Source of the DNA: Lacticaseibacillus paracasei subsp. paracasei
GTDB taxonomy: Bacteria > Bacillota > Bacilli > Lactobacillales > Lactobacillaceae
Length of the DNA stretch: 64,000 nt
Direction: 5' to 3'
NCBI RefSeq assembly: GCF_000829035.1
Contig: NZ_AP012541.1
Span: 558,001 to 622,000, forward strand
Positions 1 through 8,831 of the stretch are shown piece after piece (the stretch's first letter is position 1; each line of letters starts with the position of its first letter). Under the pieces are notes generated by a model, which was given only the letters and a program-made list of their open reading frames with translations, was not told the origin of the DNA and searched no databases. Position numbers and translations under genes: made by a program.

Positions 1-64
1 ATGATGTGCTTATCTCTTAGATTAAAGGCAAGTCAGTCATGAGCACAGACAAAGGGGTCTTAGG

Positions 65-181
65 ATGAAGAAGAATCGGATGGTTTCGCACACACTCATC
101 ACCATGGCGGTAGCGGTTTTGGCCGTGATTTCCGAGATGCCAATTCATGTTTTGATCGCCGGATTCAGCAGATTAGGCTAA
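65..181 (+). CDS. possible small hydrophobic peptide (38 aa)
   Basis: Short reading frame MKKNRMVSHT... with a basic N-terminus and a hydrophobic stretch at residues 8-33, so it could be a membrane or secreted peptide. The upstream G-rich stretch is a poor ribosome binding site, and a terminator follows about 45 bases after the stop, which is the main reason to take it seriously. I do not recognise the family. It could equally be the degraded end of a gene lying mostly outside the window. Confidence 0.28.
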   Translation: MKKNRMVSHTLITMAVAVLAVISEMPIHVLIAGFSRLG

Positions 182-225
182 TGCCATTAACAGGTGTCAG
201 CTGACTGTTTAATGAGCTATATAAG

Positions 226-256
226 GAAGTCGCTTCTTTTCGGAGAAGCGGCTTTT
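226..256 (+). terminator. intrinsic terminator
   Basis: Stem GTCGCTTCT / AGAAGCGGC around a short loop, followed by a run of T. It closes whatever transcript enters from the left, including the 38-aa frame. Confidence 0.7.
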
Positions 257-702
257 TGATTTGCCCAGAATAAAGTTGCGAGTGTGAAGATCGTCCAAGT
301 AGCAAAGCAAAGGGAAATTGCTTGCCATGGTCAATCTTTCGTGACTAGATCAAATGTTTCAGTGCAAACTAGAAGTTTTATAAGCCTGAAAAACTGTAAA
401 AAAGTAGCATACTATCCTAAAACGCCCATGAGGTCAAAAAATCATATTATTAATTCGAATTATTGATTAAAGGCTGATAATACGGGACTTGCAATCGTGA
501 TTTATAAGTTTAATAAATGGCCATTTTTGAGATGGAGCCACCGTTTGAAAATTTATTATCACTGTGTAAATAACGAGTAATTATTAATTTGGATCATCTG
601 TTATGTTGGAACGCATAGCATATCTAATGAAACGGAAACGAGAAAAATAACGTTGAATACGTTTACTTAATAGATAATTATGGTTATATGTGGACTGTAT
701 AG
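257..702. other. AT-rich intergenic region before the surface cluster
   Basis: About 450 bases without a convincing gene, clearly richer in A and T than the rest of the window. A 60-codon frame at 284-466 has no ribosome binding site and no recognisable product. The stretch leads into the promoter of the WxL cluster and may carry regulatory sites that I cannot identify. Confidence 0.5.
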
Positions 703-731
703 TTGATATATAAAAAATATTCGTATACTAT
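703..731 (+). promoter_or_regulatory. candidate promoter of WxL cluster
   Basis: TTGATA at 703-708 and TACTAT at 726-731 with a 17-base spacer, about 50 bases before the first WxL gene. An overlapping TATACT gives a shorter 15-base spacer. Confidence 0.45.
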
Positions 732-783
732 TAGTATTGTAATAAGGCCTTAAAACATATTTAAAAAACAGGAGGATAAAATA

Positions 784-1485
784 ATGAAAAGAGTTAACTA
801 CATGTCTGCTGGTTTAATAGCAATGACACTTGCAGGGGTCATGCTGCCAATCACAAGTGTCTTTGCCGCAGACGAACCAATCAAGAAAACCTCTGTTGGT
901 GAAGTTCGAGTTGGGGTTGATCCAGATAATCCTGATCCTAACAATCCGGACAATCCTGATGGGTCTAAGGATATTTTGTCATTGGTCAAGGTGCCAGATC
1001 TGAAGTTCAAGAGTGTCAGTGTTGAGCAACTGGCAACTGGGCAGCAAACATTGCCGCTCACAAGCAACACAGTTACTGACAAACCGGTTAAGAACGAACC
1101 AGCAGGAAATGCCAGCGATGGGAATAATCAAGGTTTGTTAAATATCACTGATTATCGCGGCACCGGTGCCGGTTGGAAGTTGGAAGCTCAGGCGGGCGAA
1201 CTCAAGAATGCGGCTGGACAAAAACTGGCTGGTAGTCTTTTGCTAGCTGGGGTTGCGAAAACCGACGAGACTGATAATAATCCAACTGCTATTAGTCAGG
1301 CTGAGTTGGTCTTGGAAGGCAGCGGGGTGCAGGTATGGAATGCCGCAAGTGGTCAAGGCCAAGGCCGCAACACAGGTGTCTTTACTTCGGCAGATACCGT
1401 GTTGAAACTATCTCAAAACACGGCTGCATACGGTGGCAAGTATCAAACGGCTATCACTTGGACGCTGACCAACGCACCGTCTTAA
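784..1485 (+). CDS. WxL-domain cell-surface protein
   Basis: Secreted protein of 233 aa expected to attach non-covalently to peptidoglycan through its WxL domain. Residues 1-28 are a signal peptide ending in a VFA-A type cleavage site. A short Asp/Pro/Asn-rich linker (about residues 48-62) follows. The WxL domain shows both hallmark motifs: GWKLEA after the conserved YRGTGAG segment and ITWTLTNAP at the very C-terminus. A strong AGGAGG precedes the ATG. It is the first gene of a surface-protein cluster that also holds a small LPXTG protein, a second WxL protein and a large lectin-WxL protein. This resembles the csc clusters of lactobacilli, but the DUF916/DUF3324 partner is absent here. Confidence 0.88.
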   Translation: MKRVNYMSAGLIAMTLAGVMLPITSVFAADEPIKKTSVGEVRVGVDPDNPDPNNPDNPDGSKDILSLVKVPDLKFKSVSVEQLATGQQTLPLTSNTVTDKPVKNEPAGNASDGNNQGLLNITDYRGTGAGWKLEAQAGELKNAAGQKLAGSLLLAGVAKTDETDNNPTAISQAELVLEGSGVQVWNAASGQGQGRNTGVFTSADTVLKLSQNTAAYGGKYQTAITWTLTNAPS

Positions 1486-1636
1486 TGGATCGCATATCAC
1501 CAGAAAGGGGGCAGCGATCGCACGCTGACCCCTTTTTGAAGAAACGCGCTTTGAATCGACTACGGGTGCTGCGCTGCTACTGGGTTGATCAGATGAAGTT
1601 TTCGGAATGGCAAATGTAGGGAAAAGGGGGAGACCG

Positions 1637-1996
1637 ATGACACGAAGTATATGGCGCTTTTTGATCAGTTTGATCATTGTGTTCGGCGTCCTCGGTGAAG
1701 GGATCATGGCCGCTCACCAAGTGCGAGCGGCGACCTCCATCGGTGAAGTCGTCGTGATTGACGATCGGCCAAAACCCGACAAGGATCATAATGCACCAGG
1801 AACAGAAGTATCAAAACCAAAGGAAGAGCCTTCGGTACCGCCACGCCAACAGGTTGATCGTTTGCCACAGACCAGCGAAGGCGGACAAACCTGGTATCCG
1901 CTGATCGGTTTTGCACTCCTGATGATGAGCAGTTTGCGTCTTCAACTGCGGCTTAAACGAAAAGACAGGGGGGACGATGATGAAAATCGTGACTAA
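1637..1996 (+). CDS. small LPXTG-anchored protein of WxL cluster (CscD-like)
   Basis: Protein of 119 aa with an N-terminal signal/membrane segment (residues about 6-33), a short Pro/Lys/Asp-rich spacer, and a sorting signal LPQTSEGG followed by a hydrophobic helix and a basic/acidic tail, so sortase A should anchor it to the wall. The start is placed at the ATG behind a G-rich Shine-Dalgarno; an upstream in-frame ATG at 1607 lacks one. Csc-type clusters typically encode such a mini LPXTG protein beside the WxL proteins. Its end overlaps the next gene by 17 bases, suggesting translational coupling. Confidence 0.82.
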   Translation: MTRSIWRFLISLIIVFGVLGEGIMAAHQVRAATSIGEVVVIDDRPKPDKDHNAPGTEVSKPKEEPSVPPRQQVDRLPQTSEGGQTWYPLIGFALLMMSSLRLQLRLKRKDRGDDDENRD

Positions 1997-2681
1997 TTTC
2001 GCCATCGCTTTTGTCACCCTGATGCTTGCAGGTTTCGTCGGACCGCACCAGTCGGTTATGGCCGCAGATGATCTAGGCCCAAAAAAGTCCAGTGCTCAAT
2101 TGACGGTTGATGCTGGCAATATCATGATTCAGCAGGTGCCGGATTTGAATTTTGGCGGTATTTCTGTTCATGAAATCGTGAGTGGCTCCTTTCAGCGGCA
2201 TCCGTTGAAAAGCAATCTGGTGAATCCGGGACCGATTAAGACGGCAACGAATGCCAATGACGGCAATGCGACTGGACTATTACAAATTGCCGATTATCGG
2301 GGCACCGGGGCTGGGTGGCGGCTTGAAGCAAAAATGGACGCGCTGACGGATGGCAAAGGGCATTTCTTAGCGGGGTATGTTGATTTGGTTGGGTCACAGC
2401 TTACCGCGAGCAATCCCGATATCAACCCGATTAATCCTGCCGGCAGCAATGTGCCGCGGCTGAATTTTGCCAAAGACAACACCTCTGTGAGTTCAACTGT
2501 TGTTTGGCAGGCCGATGCTGAGGCGGGTACTAAGTCAGGACAAGGACAAGGCAATAACCAGACCACAATTGGTACCGGAACGGCATTGACGTTAGTTGCA
2601 ACGAACACCAACGTCACTATTGCCAAAGGCAGGTATCAAGGCGCTATTACTTGGACACTGAGCAATGCACCAAAAGGTTAG
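1980..2681 (+). CDS. WxL-domain cell-surface protein
   Basis: Second small WxL protein, 233 aa, paralogous to the first one in this cluster: signal peptide (residues 1-28, ending in VMA-A), a mature N-terminus carrying the VPDLNFGGISVHEI segment equivalent to VPDLKFKSVSVEQL of the first, and WxL motifs GWRLEA and ITWTLSNAP. Two adjacent ATGs (1977, 1980) are possible; the second has the better distance from the AGGGGGG ribosome binding site. The Asp/Pro linker of the first paralogue is missing. Expected role: peptidoglycan-bound component of a surface complex with the LPXTG and lectin-WxL neighbours. Confidence 0.87.
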   Translation: MKIVTNFAIAFVTLMLAGFVGPHQSVMAADDLGPKKSSAQLTVDAGNIMIQQVPDLNFGGISVHEIVSGSFQRHPLKSNLVNPGPIKTATNANDGNATGLLQIADYRGTGAGWRLEAKMDALTDGKGHFLAGYVDLVGSQLTASNPDINPINPAGSNVPRLNFAKDNTSVSSTVVWQADAEAGTKSGQGQGNNQTTIGTGTALTLVATNTNVTIAKGRYQGAITWTLSNAPKG

Positions 2682-2721
2682 GCCATGGTAAGGATTAACT
2701 TTTGGAGGAGCCAGAAGTGAG

Positions 2722-2832
2722 ATGGGTGGACATGGTTGCTTGCTGAGGTCTGTAGCAAAAAAATACGGTGCAATTGAACTTCAAGTGCGATGGCACCTGC
2801 AACCGGACTACTTGCGAAAGGAGGCGTTCTGA
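2722..2832 (+). CDS. possible 36-aa coupling ORF before lectin-WxL gene
   Basis: ATG frame MGGHGCLLRS... behind a good Shine-Dalgarno (GGAGGAG at 2704-2710). Its TGA overlaps the ATG of the lectin-WxL gene as TGATG, an arrangement typical of translational coupling. A competing GTG at 2717 in another frame, closer to the same Shine-Dalgarno, would give only nine codons. No family recognised. It may be a leader peptide or a remnant of a lost cluster gene. Confidence 0.28.
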   Translation: MGGHGCLLRSVAKKYGAIELQVRWHLQPDYLRKEAF

Positions 2833-4853
2833 TGAAAAAACGATGCCATCTGCTAGCTTGTCTCGGCATGCTGTTGTGTACCCTGCTGGCGCCTGTGACG
2901 AGTGTTGGCGCGGCCGTCACGTGGCCGACGACTTCAGGCTATCCAGCACCGCCGTCATTTGGTGACGTGGACGGCCTCTTTTCACCAACGATGGGTGACT
3001 CAAGTTTATTGACGGATCCGACCAGCGGACATGCAGTCGGGCTTGAGATTAACAAGGATCAAGCAAATCGGTCGGGAGCAATTTGGAGTAAGGCGCCGAT
3101 GTTTGATTTGGATAAAGATAGTTCGTATACGATGTACTTTTATATGGGCAACAAGCCAAAAAGTGGAGAAGGCATGGCCTTTGTGCTTGCTGCGAAACCA
3201 GCGGCCCCCACAAAGGTTGATACTGGGTCGTTAGGCGTTTGGGGGGTTGACCATCTTCCGCCTAATAGTAAGCCGCAAGAAGTCGCCGATACAGCGTTAC
3301 CCAATAGTTTTGCCATGGTGGTGGATACACAAAAAAATGGGACAGGGGATCCCGGCGGTTATGAACAACTGAGTGATTTTAAGTCTTATTACTTTGGTAC
3401 TGGTTATCCAGGACAAGCAAATATGTACCGAATTGACTATCCTTATTGGATGACTTGGCTGTATTTTAAGATCGACAATCCATCTGAACAATACCGCTTT
3501 GGACTGGGAACACAGAAGAATTTGTATGAAACGCCTGCCAATGGTAAATGGCATAAACTGCAACTCGATTGGAAAAAAGATAACCTCGGTGGCGGCACAT
3601 TAACCGCAAAAATGACGATCACTCGCACAAAAGATCCAGACTATGCCACAGAGGTGATTAAGTGGACCAAAAATGATATTCAAAAATACTTTTCACAAGG
3701 TTCAACCGATCCCGCGCCGAGAAAGTTGTATCTAGGTTTTACCGGCACGACAAGTAACGTTTTTGAACCGCATGTCGTCGCAATCGGTGCCATGCCTGAA
3801 GCCGCGACCGTAAATGGCACAGTCGCCTTGATGCGCGGAGCCGAAACGGTAGAGGCAACAACTCATCTAAAAGTGGACGATGTGCTGCACTATGATTACA
3901 CCGTGAACGTGAAGGCAACCAGTCAGGCAACCTGGCCGGAAAGCGGAACAGCAACGATGAACGTGCCAAAAGGAAAATATTTTGACTATCTGAAGGCTGA
4001 TGGGACGCCCGCCAAACCGGGCGATACGTTGCCCATCAAAGTCACGATAGGTAATTCGGATTATCAGGCCCAAGGAAAGGGTCAACCAGATGGCAATCAG
4101 ATTGCTGTCACCAATATGCCCCAGATTCCAAAAGGAGCAACGGCAACGGTGAAGTTTTCACTGCCGGCCAAAGTCAAACATCATGGCCTGCTGGAAACGA
4201 CACCGGTTCAGGACAAACCAATTGGGACCATCACAGGGGATGGCCAGACTTATGATCTGAAGACACCTGCGGGCAAAGATTTTCTCGCTTATATTCTTGA
4301 TCCCGAAACAGGTGAACTCGTGTTAGAGAAAGTGCCGAGTTTTGTCTTCGAATTGAAGAATGGTCAAACCGGTTATCGTAATCCGACCGTGATGGAGATG
4401 GTAAAGGGACTGCCAATGCCAACGGCCACTAATTGGGATCAGGCGAATGCAGATCAGTGGCTGACGAATCAGCAAGGCCGCGAACCGACCAATTCGACAG
4501 GCAAGGTGTTGAGCGTGAAAGATACGCGGCCAACCAAGCAAGGCTGGCATTTGACGATGCAACTATCGCCTTTTACATTAACTGATAATAGCTATGTGCT
4601 AGGCGATAATGGGAACAAATTAGGCGGCAAGGCAAGGTTGGTTCTGACTGATCAGGCAACGCAAATTGCGGCTATCAAGGATAATAACAACGCGACACCG
4701 GTGAAAAATATGGCGGCTGGTGGGACAGATTGGTCGCTAGGCACTCAAACCGGTAATGTAGCGGCCTACTTAGGCATTGAACCAACAGCGACTGCTAAGG
4801 CTGGCCAATATCAGGCCACGGCTACTTGGCTGTTGACGAATGCGCCGAAATAG
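2832..4853 (+). CDS. large lectin-like WxL surface protein
   Basis: Secreted protein of 673 aa. Signal peptide at residues 1-27; an L-type lectin-like (legume-lectin fold) domain at about residues 30-320, recognisable by the GEGMAFVL segment and the FAMVVDTQKNG segment where Asp/Asn residues usually bind metal in this fold; a middle region (about 330-500) resembling surface-protein stalk repeats; and a C-terminal WxL domain with motifs GWHLTM and ATWLLTNAP. The ATG at 2832 is chosen because AAAGGAGG lies upstream; a frame opening at 2790 lacks a site. It is the last gene before a strong terminator. Likely role: carbohydrate or glycoprotein binding at the cell surface, attached through WxL. 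The ligand is unknown. Confidence 0.85.
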   Translation: MKKRCHLLACLGMLLCTLLAPVTSVGAAVTWPTTSGYPAPPSFGDVDGLFSPTMGDSSLLTDPTSGHAVGLEINKDQANRSGAIWSKAPMFDLDKDSSYTMYFYMGNKPKSGEGMAFVLAAKPAAPTKVDTGSLGVWGVDHLPPNSKPQEVADTALPNSFAMVVDTQKNGTGDPGGYEQLSDFKSYYFGTGYPGQANMYRIDYPYWMTWLYFKIDNPSEQYRFGLGTQKNLYETPANGKWHKLQLDWKKDNLGGGTLTAKMTITRTKDPDYATEVIKWTKNDIQKYFSQGSTDPAPRKLYLGFTGTTSNVFEPHVVAIGAMPEAATVNGTVALMRGAETVEATTHLKVDDVLHYDYTVNVKATSQATWPESGTATMNVPKGKYFDYLKADGTPAKPGDTLPIKVTIGNSDYQAQGKGQPDGNQIAVTNMPQIPKGATATVKFSLPAKVKHHGLLETTPVQDKPIGTITGDGQTYDLKTPAGKDFLAYILDPETGELVLEKVPSFVFELKNGQTGYRNPTVMEMVKGLPMPTATNWDQANADQWLTNQQGREPTNSTGKVLSVKDTRPTKQGWHLTMQLSPFTLTDNSYVLGDNGNKLGGKARLVLTDQATQIAAIKDNNNATPVKNMAAGGTDWSLGTQTGNVAAYLGIEPTATAKAGQYQATATWLLTNAPK

Positions 4854-4873
4854 TAAGTTGCTTGAGAAACAAC

Positions 4874-4923
4874 AAAAATGGTTCTGAAACATAAGACTGA
4901 CTTATGTTTCGGAACCATTTTTT
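4874..4923. terminator. bidirectional terminator
   Basis: Long stem (ATGGTTC(T/C)GAAACATAAG and its complement) with A-run on the left and T-run on the right. It closes the WxL cluster and the convergent EamA gene. Confidence 0.85.
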
Positions 4924-4928
4924 ATTGG

Positions 4929-5903
4929 CTATGATTTAGTTTTCTGTGAAAATTGCCGAGTTAATCGTTGCTGAACGTGGTGAATTTTGTTAAACGGCAA
5001 TGCTTGAAGGAGTGTGTTCAAAATGATTAAGATGCCGCCTAGCCACTCGGCCGGTCCGAACGCGATGTGCAAGCGGGTGACGGCTAGAGTGGTGGCAGTC
5101 AAGGGTTCGAAGGCACTCAACATGCCCGTGGCGACTGGCGGGATGTAGTTGAGGCTGCCCAACACCAGCAAGTAAGCGAACATCGTGCCGAATACGATCA
5201 CGAAGGCAATGGCACCAAAATCAGGTAAAGTTAGTAGCGGATTGGGATGCAGCACGTATTGCGGTAAAAATGGCAAGCTCCCCAAGAGCATAGACCAACC
5301 GGTGACCGCTCGAGCGTCATATTTGGCCAGTAACGTGCGCGGAAGCAACGTGTATAGCGCCTGACTGACACCTGCCATAATGCCCCAGAAAACAGCGGCC
5401 GGCGCAAGACTTAACCCTGTCAGATGACCGCGGGTAACCAGCAAATAGGTGCCAATTAGCGCCAAAGTGATACTGACAAAGTCAATTCGCCGCGGCATTT
5501 GGTGAGTTGCAAAAGCCACATAAAGCAAGATGAAAACCGGCCCCAGGAACTGCAAAATCGTTGCTGTTGCAGCATTACCTGCATTAATCGCTAAAAAGTA
5601 GGTTAGTTGTGACGGTACCATGCCCAAAAAGGCGAACACGATCATTAGTATAGCATCGTGGCGGTTTTTCCAAATTGCAAGGAACATCCGCGGTTCTTGC
5701 ACGCCGCTCCAAAGCAAAAGTAGGAGACCAGCGAAAAACAAGCGAATGCCAACCAGCCACAGCGGCTTTACTCCCGCATCGGTAAATAGTGTTTGAGTGA
5801 AAATACCGCTGGCACCCCAAAAAATAGCCCCAATAACGGCGAAAGAAACACCTTTTAGTTTTTGGTTGGTATGGCGAGCGAGATGAGCTTCAGTGCGTGG
5901 CAT
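4929..5903 (-). CDS. EamA/DMT-family transporter
   Basis: Integral membrane protein of 324 aa with ten predicted hydrophobic helices in two homologous halves, each an EamA domain (first half begins GAIFWGASGIFTQ). The drug/metabolite transporter superfamily moves amino acids, nucleotides or other small metabolites, usually outward; the substrate here cannot be told. The ATG at 5903 follows GAAAGGATC; an upstream in-frame codon is less suitable. It is a single gene, convergent with the WxL cluster. Confidence 0.85.
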   Translation of the reverse strand: MPRTEAHLARHTNQKLKGVSFAVIGAIFWGASGIFTQTLFTDAGVKPLWLVGIRLFFAGLLLLLWSGVQEPRMFLAIWKNRHDAILMIVFAFLGMVPSQLTYFLAINAGNAATATILQFLGPVFILLYVAFATHQMPRRIDFVSITLALIGTYLLVTRGHLTGLSLAPAAVFWGIMAGVSQALYTLLPRTLLAKYDARAVTGWSMLLGSLPFLPQYVLHPNPLLTLPDFGAIAFVIVFGTMFAYLLVLGSLNYIPPVATGMLSAFEPLTATTLAVTRLHIAFGPAEWLGGILIILNTLLQALPFNKIHHVQQRLTRQFSQKTKS

Positions 5904-6028
5904 GGCGGGATCCTTTCGAAGTAAGACTGTCCAAGCCATTCTACGCAAAAAAACTAGGGTTGGCTAGTTCGTGCAATATCGATCAAGCTTCCTGATGGCG
6001 TGTCTTGAAGTTGCGATGCAAGTGCCTA

Positions 6029-6067
6029 AAAAGAGGCAGCCATTCATTGAAGAATGACTGCCTCTTT
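6029..6067. terminator. terminator downstream of ABC permease gene
   Basis: AAAGAGGCAGCCATTC pairs with GAATGACTGCCTCTTT around a short loop. It lies directly after the permease stop on the minus strand and may work in both directions. Confidence 0.8.
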
Positions 6068-6070
6068 GAC

Positions 6071-7798
6071 TCATTCCTGAGTCGTCTTAATTTTTAATTC
6101 GTAGCGCAGGTTGGTTCGATAGAAATGCCCAAGCAGCATGCCTAGCGTTAATCCTAAGACAATGAGACCGAGCGGGAAAAGCCAACCACCGAGGAACCCG
6201 CCGATGCCGATCACAATCATGGCGATGATGACGCCAAAAAAGATACTGGCAAAGCCAAGCGCGCCACCGCTGAAGTTGGCATTAGCTGAATACACACTAG
6301 CAAATGGAAATTGACTGCCAACCAGCGGCCATCCCATCATTAACGTCATGCCATAGGTGAAAATGATCACGGCAATGCTGGCCAACAAGGCATCAAAGCC
6401 GCCAAGCGCAGTAGTCAAAATGGTAATGAACAATAGCGGTGGTAAGAATAGTCGGGCGAACATGGCCTTGACTACCCCGCGCAGTAACAAGCCGTGGGTC
6501 GTAAAAGGCACATACTGGAAAATTGCCATGGCTTGAGGTTGACTCGAAAACCGCAGATTAACCAAAGCGGGAGCCAACGCCACAATGACGCCGATGCCAG
6601 CGTAGGCAATAAAATGCTTCGCCGAGCTAAATGGCATGTCGCGCAGTCCACCGCCAACAAAGATCAGCGGTAGAATAATGCCATAAGCTAACTGCGGATA
6701 GACCCGCAGTTTATAATCGCGTTCGCTGCCTAGCACACGCCACCCTAAAGTGAAGTATGTCCGTTCTTCACCAGGACGAGTCAGCAGAGCACTCACGCCG
6801 CGGAACCACCAACCAAGTTTACGCGTGCGGGCATCGCCTTGGTTCAATTTTTCTAGATAGGCTTCAAACACACCAGAAAAATGTAGAAAGATAAGGGTCA
6901 AGGCGATTGGGACGACGACACTTAACGCGGTGAGCGTCAGACTTAATACCGTTACCTGTCCTGCAAACAACATGGGCAGACCAACGAACCAAGCGGGGAC
7001 AGCTGGTAAGAAAAGCCAATTAAACTGACCGCTGATGGACATGCCGAAAAGCGACATGGAACGCGGCAGCAAGTTAGGCAGCTGACCACCAACGTAGATA
7101 CCAATCATCAGTAAGATCTGCACTAAATTTAGCATGTTGCGCAATCGTTCGCCATCAAAAAAGCGCAAGACTAGCAAGTAAACAAAAAGCGCCATGACCA
7201 GACTTAACACGCCGCTCAGCAGCAAACCGATGAGACCGCCAAGTGCCACGATTGGGCCATAATGGATACCGGCCATGACGAGTCCAGGCCCGCCCATTGC
7301 CAGCAACGTCATGCCCAGATAGAAGCAAATATTGATCAACCGCGCAAAACTTAATGTTTGATCATTGACGCCTCGGGAGGCAAAAACACTTCGGTCGCGG
7401 GGATCAAGAATCAGGCTTGAGTAAGTGGTCAAAATAGCGAGAAAACTCGTGAGTAGTTGAATCGTCATGAAAAGGGTAAAGGTCGTGAGAATTGAGGTCG
7501 GGAGAAACATAAGCAGCCCTAAAATCAGGCCAAAGAAGAGATTCCATAAAAAGGCGGTTTTGATGCTTGCGTCTTGGCCACGTTTGCGTTTATTGAACAT
7601 ACTGCCTAAGCCGCTAGATTCACGAGCGGCCAAGAGACCCTTAGTCGCAAGGATTAGCCGCAATTGATCAAACTGAATACCACGTTTTTCCAATAAGGGC
7701 CTAAAGCGCGCGATCCATGCAAATGCTTTCGGCAAAGGCAACGCGGCTGTATCAGTTGGATCAGCGGTGTCTAGGGACGTCTTTTTAAATAGTTTCAT
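6071..7798 (-). CDS. large ABC transporter permease
   Basis: Membrane protein of 575 aa with roughly twelve hydrophobic helices and no ATP-binding site. It is the partner of the ATPase encoded just upstream, whose last codons it overlaps by 14 bases. Its length and topology fit the large single-chain permeases of Firmicutes ABC exporters (EcsB-like or the group annotated as ABC_tran_2), not the usual 250-300 aa ABC-2 subunits. The ATG at 7798 lies behind GGCGGTGA inside the ATPase gene; a GTG at 7807 is an alternative. The substrate is unknown; export, or membrane-stress housekeeping as in Ecs systems, is possible. Confidence 0.75.
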   Translation of the reverse strand: MKLFKKTSLDTADPTDTAALPLPKAFAWIARFRPLLEKRGIQFDQLRLILATKGLLAARESSGLGSMFNKRKRGQDASIKTAFLWNLFFGLILGLLMFLPTSILTTFTLFMTIQLLTSFLAILTTYSSLILDPRDRSVFASRGVNDQTLSFARLINICFYLGMTLLAMGGPGLVMAGIHYGPIVALGGLIGLLLSGVLSLVMALFVYLLVLRFFDGERLRNMLNLVQILLMIGIYVGGQLPNLLPRSMSLFGMSISGQFNWLFLPAVPAWFVGLPMLFAGQVTVLSLTLTALSVVVPIALTLIFLHFSGVFEAYLEKLNQGDARTRKLGWWFRGVSALLTRPGEERTYFTLGWRVLGSERDYKLRVYPQLAYGIILPLIFVGGGLRDMPFSSAKHFIAYAGIGVIVALAPALVNLRFSSQPQAMAIFQYVPFTTHGLLLRGVVKAMFARLFLPPLLFITILTTALGGFDALLASIAVIIFTYGMTLMMGWPLVGSQFPFASVYSANANFSGGALGFASIFFGVIIAMIVIGIGGFLGGWLFPLGLIVLGLTLGMLLGHFYRTNLRYELKIKTTQE

Positions 7799-8579
7799 GG
7801 GATTCACCGCCAGTCACGATATCCACGAAACTTTGTGCCTTTTGACCGTGTTCGGCAAAGCCGGTTAGATCGTTGAAGAGCTGTTGCAGGTTGGTGTCGG
7901 CTTCCTTGGCAATGGACTTGAAGGGGCCGTCAGCAACGACCATACCGTCATTCAGCACGATGATACGGTCTGACAACTTCTGAACAACATCGAGAATATG
8001 GCTGGAATAAAAAATAGTTTTACCACGATCCCGCAAATCCTGTAGCACTTCTTCAATGACAAGCACGGTGTTGGCATCCAAGCCGTTTAACGGCTCGTCC
8101 CAAAAAAGAATGTCGGGATTGTGTAGCAGGCTGGCGATAATCAAAATCAGTTGGCGCATCCCCTTTGAATATGATGAAATGCGCCGATCAAAAGCCTCCC
8201 GCAAATTCACAAGATCCGCCAGTGCAAAGGCCTTTTGTTCAGCATCGGCAGCGCTGAGTCCGTAAAGTTGGCCAATCAAGCTTAAATATTCACGAGCAGT
8301 CAAGGCGTCAAACACGTCAGCACTTTCAGGTACATAGCCAATCCGCCGTTTATAACTTGGGTCGTTGGGTTTGATTGGCTGACCAAACAGCTCAATGGTG
8401 CCGCCGTCTGGTTGCATCAAACCGAGCATCATTTTAACTGTCGTGCTTTTCCCTGCACCATTAGGACCGATGTAACCAACAATGCTTCCTGGAGTAATCG
8501 TAAAGTTGAGATCTTTTAAAACATCCTTGGATCCGAAACTTTTCTGGATGTGGCTGAGTGTTACGATTGGTTCTGCCAT
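7785..8579 (-). CDS. ABC transporter ATP-binding protein
   Basis: ATPase of 264 aa with Walker A GPNGAGKST (about residues 39-47), signature YSKGMRQ in place of the common LSGGQ, Walker B ILFWDEPLNGLD and H-loop SSH. The start at 8579 lies behind AGGAGG; an upstream extension of 53 residues is unlikely. Together with the overlapping large permease it forms a two-component transporter. The signature variant SKGMRQ occurs in EcsA/CcmA-like exporters. The DEPLNGLD Walker B extension also appears in this group. Confidence 0.85.
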   Translation of the reverse strand: MAEPIVTLSHIQKSFGSKDVLKDLNFTITPGSIVGYIGPNGAGKSTTVKMMLGLMQPDGGTIELFGQPIKPNDPSYKRRIGYVPESADVFDALTAREYLSLIGQLYGLSAADAEQKAFALADLVNLREAFDRRISSYSKGMRQLILIIASLLHNPDILFWDEPLNGLDANTVLVIEEVLQDLRDRGKTIFYSSHILDVVQKLSDRIIVLNDGMVVADGPFKSIAKEADTNLQQLFNDLTGFAEHGQKAQSFVDIVTGGESHETI

Positions 8580-8737
8580 GATAGGCCTCCTCTTGTAGGG
8601 TTGAGTAGGTACGCGTCTAAAAAAGGTGCCAGCAAGAAATGAAACGCGCTTGTCTGCATACTTCTTTGGGCCGATTATGACAGAAAAGATTATTGTTGTA
8701 TAGAGAAACAACTTTTGAATAACGCTTTTTGGCGACA

Positions 8738-8770
8738 ATAAAAAACATCACGAGAGACAACGCGATGTTA
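8738..8770 (-). terminator. terminator of the vitamin B6 operon
   Basis: Read on the minus strand, ACATCGCG pairs with CGTGATGT and is followed by TTTTTT, just downstream of the ECF S-component gene. Confidence 0.6.
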
Positions 8771-8831
8771 AGAGGTTCGCTAATTTAATGGACTAGGCCA
8801 AACGAGAGCCAAATAAAAAACGAAAAATCGG

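Noticed and set aside
284..466. 60-codon frame in the AT-rich leader
   Set aside because: No Shine-Dalgarno, no family and unusual composition; better explained as chance in an AT-rich gap.
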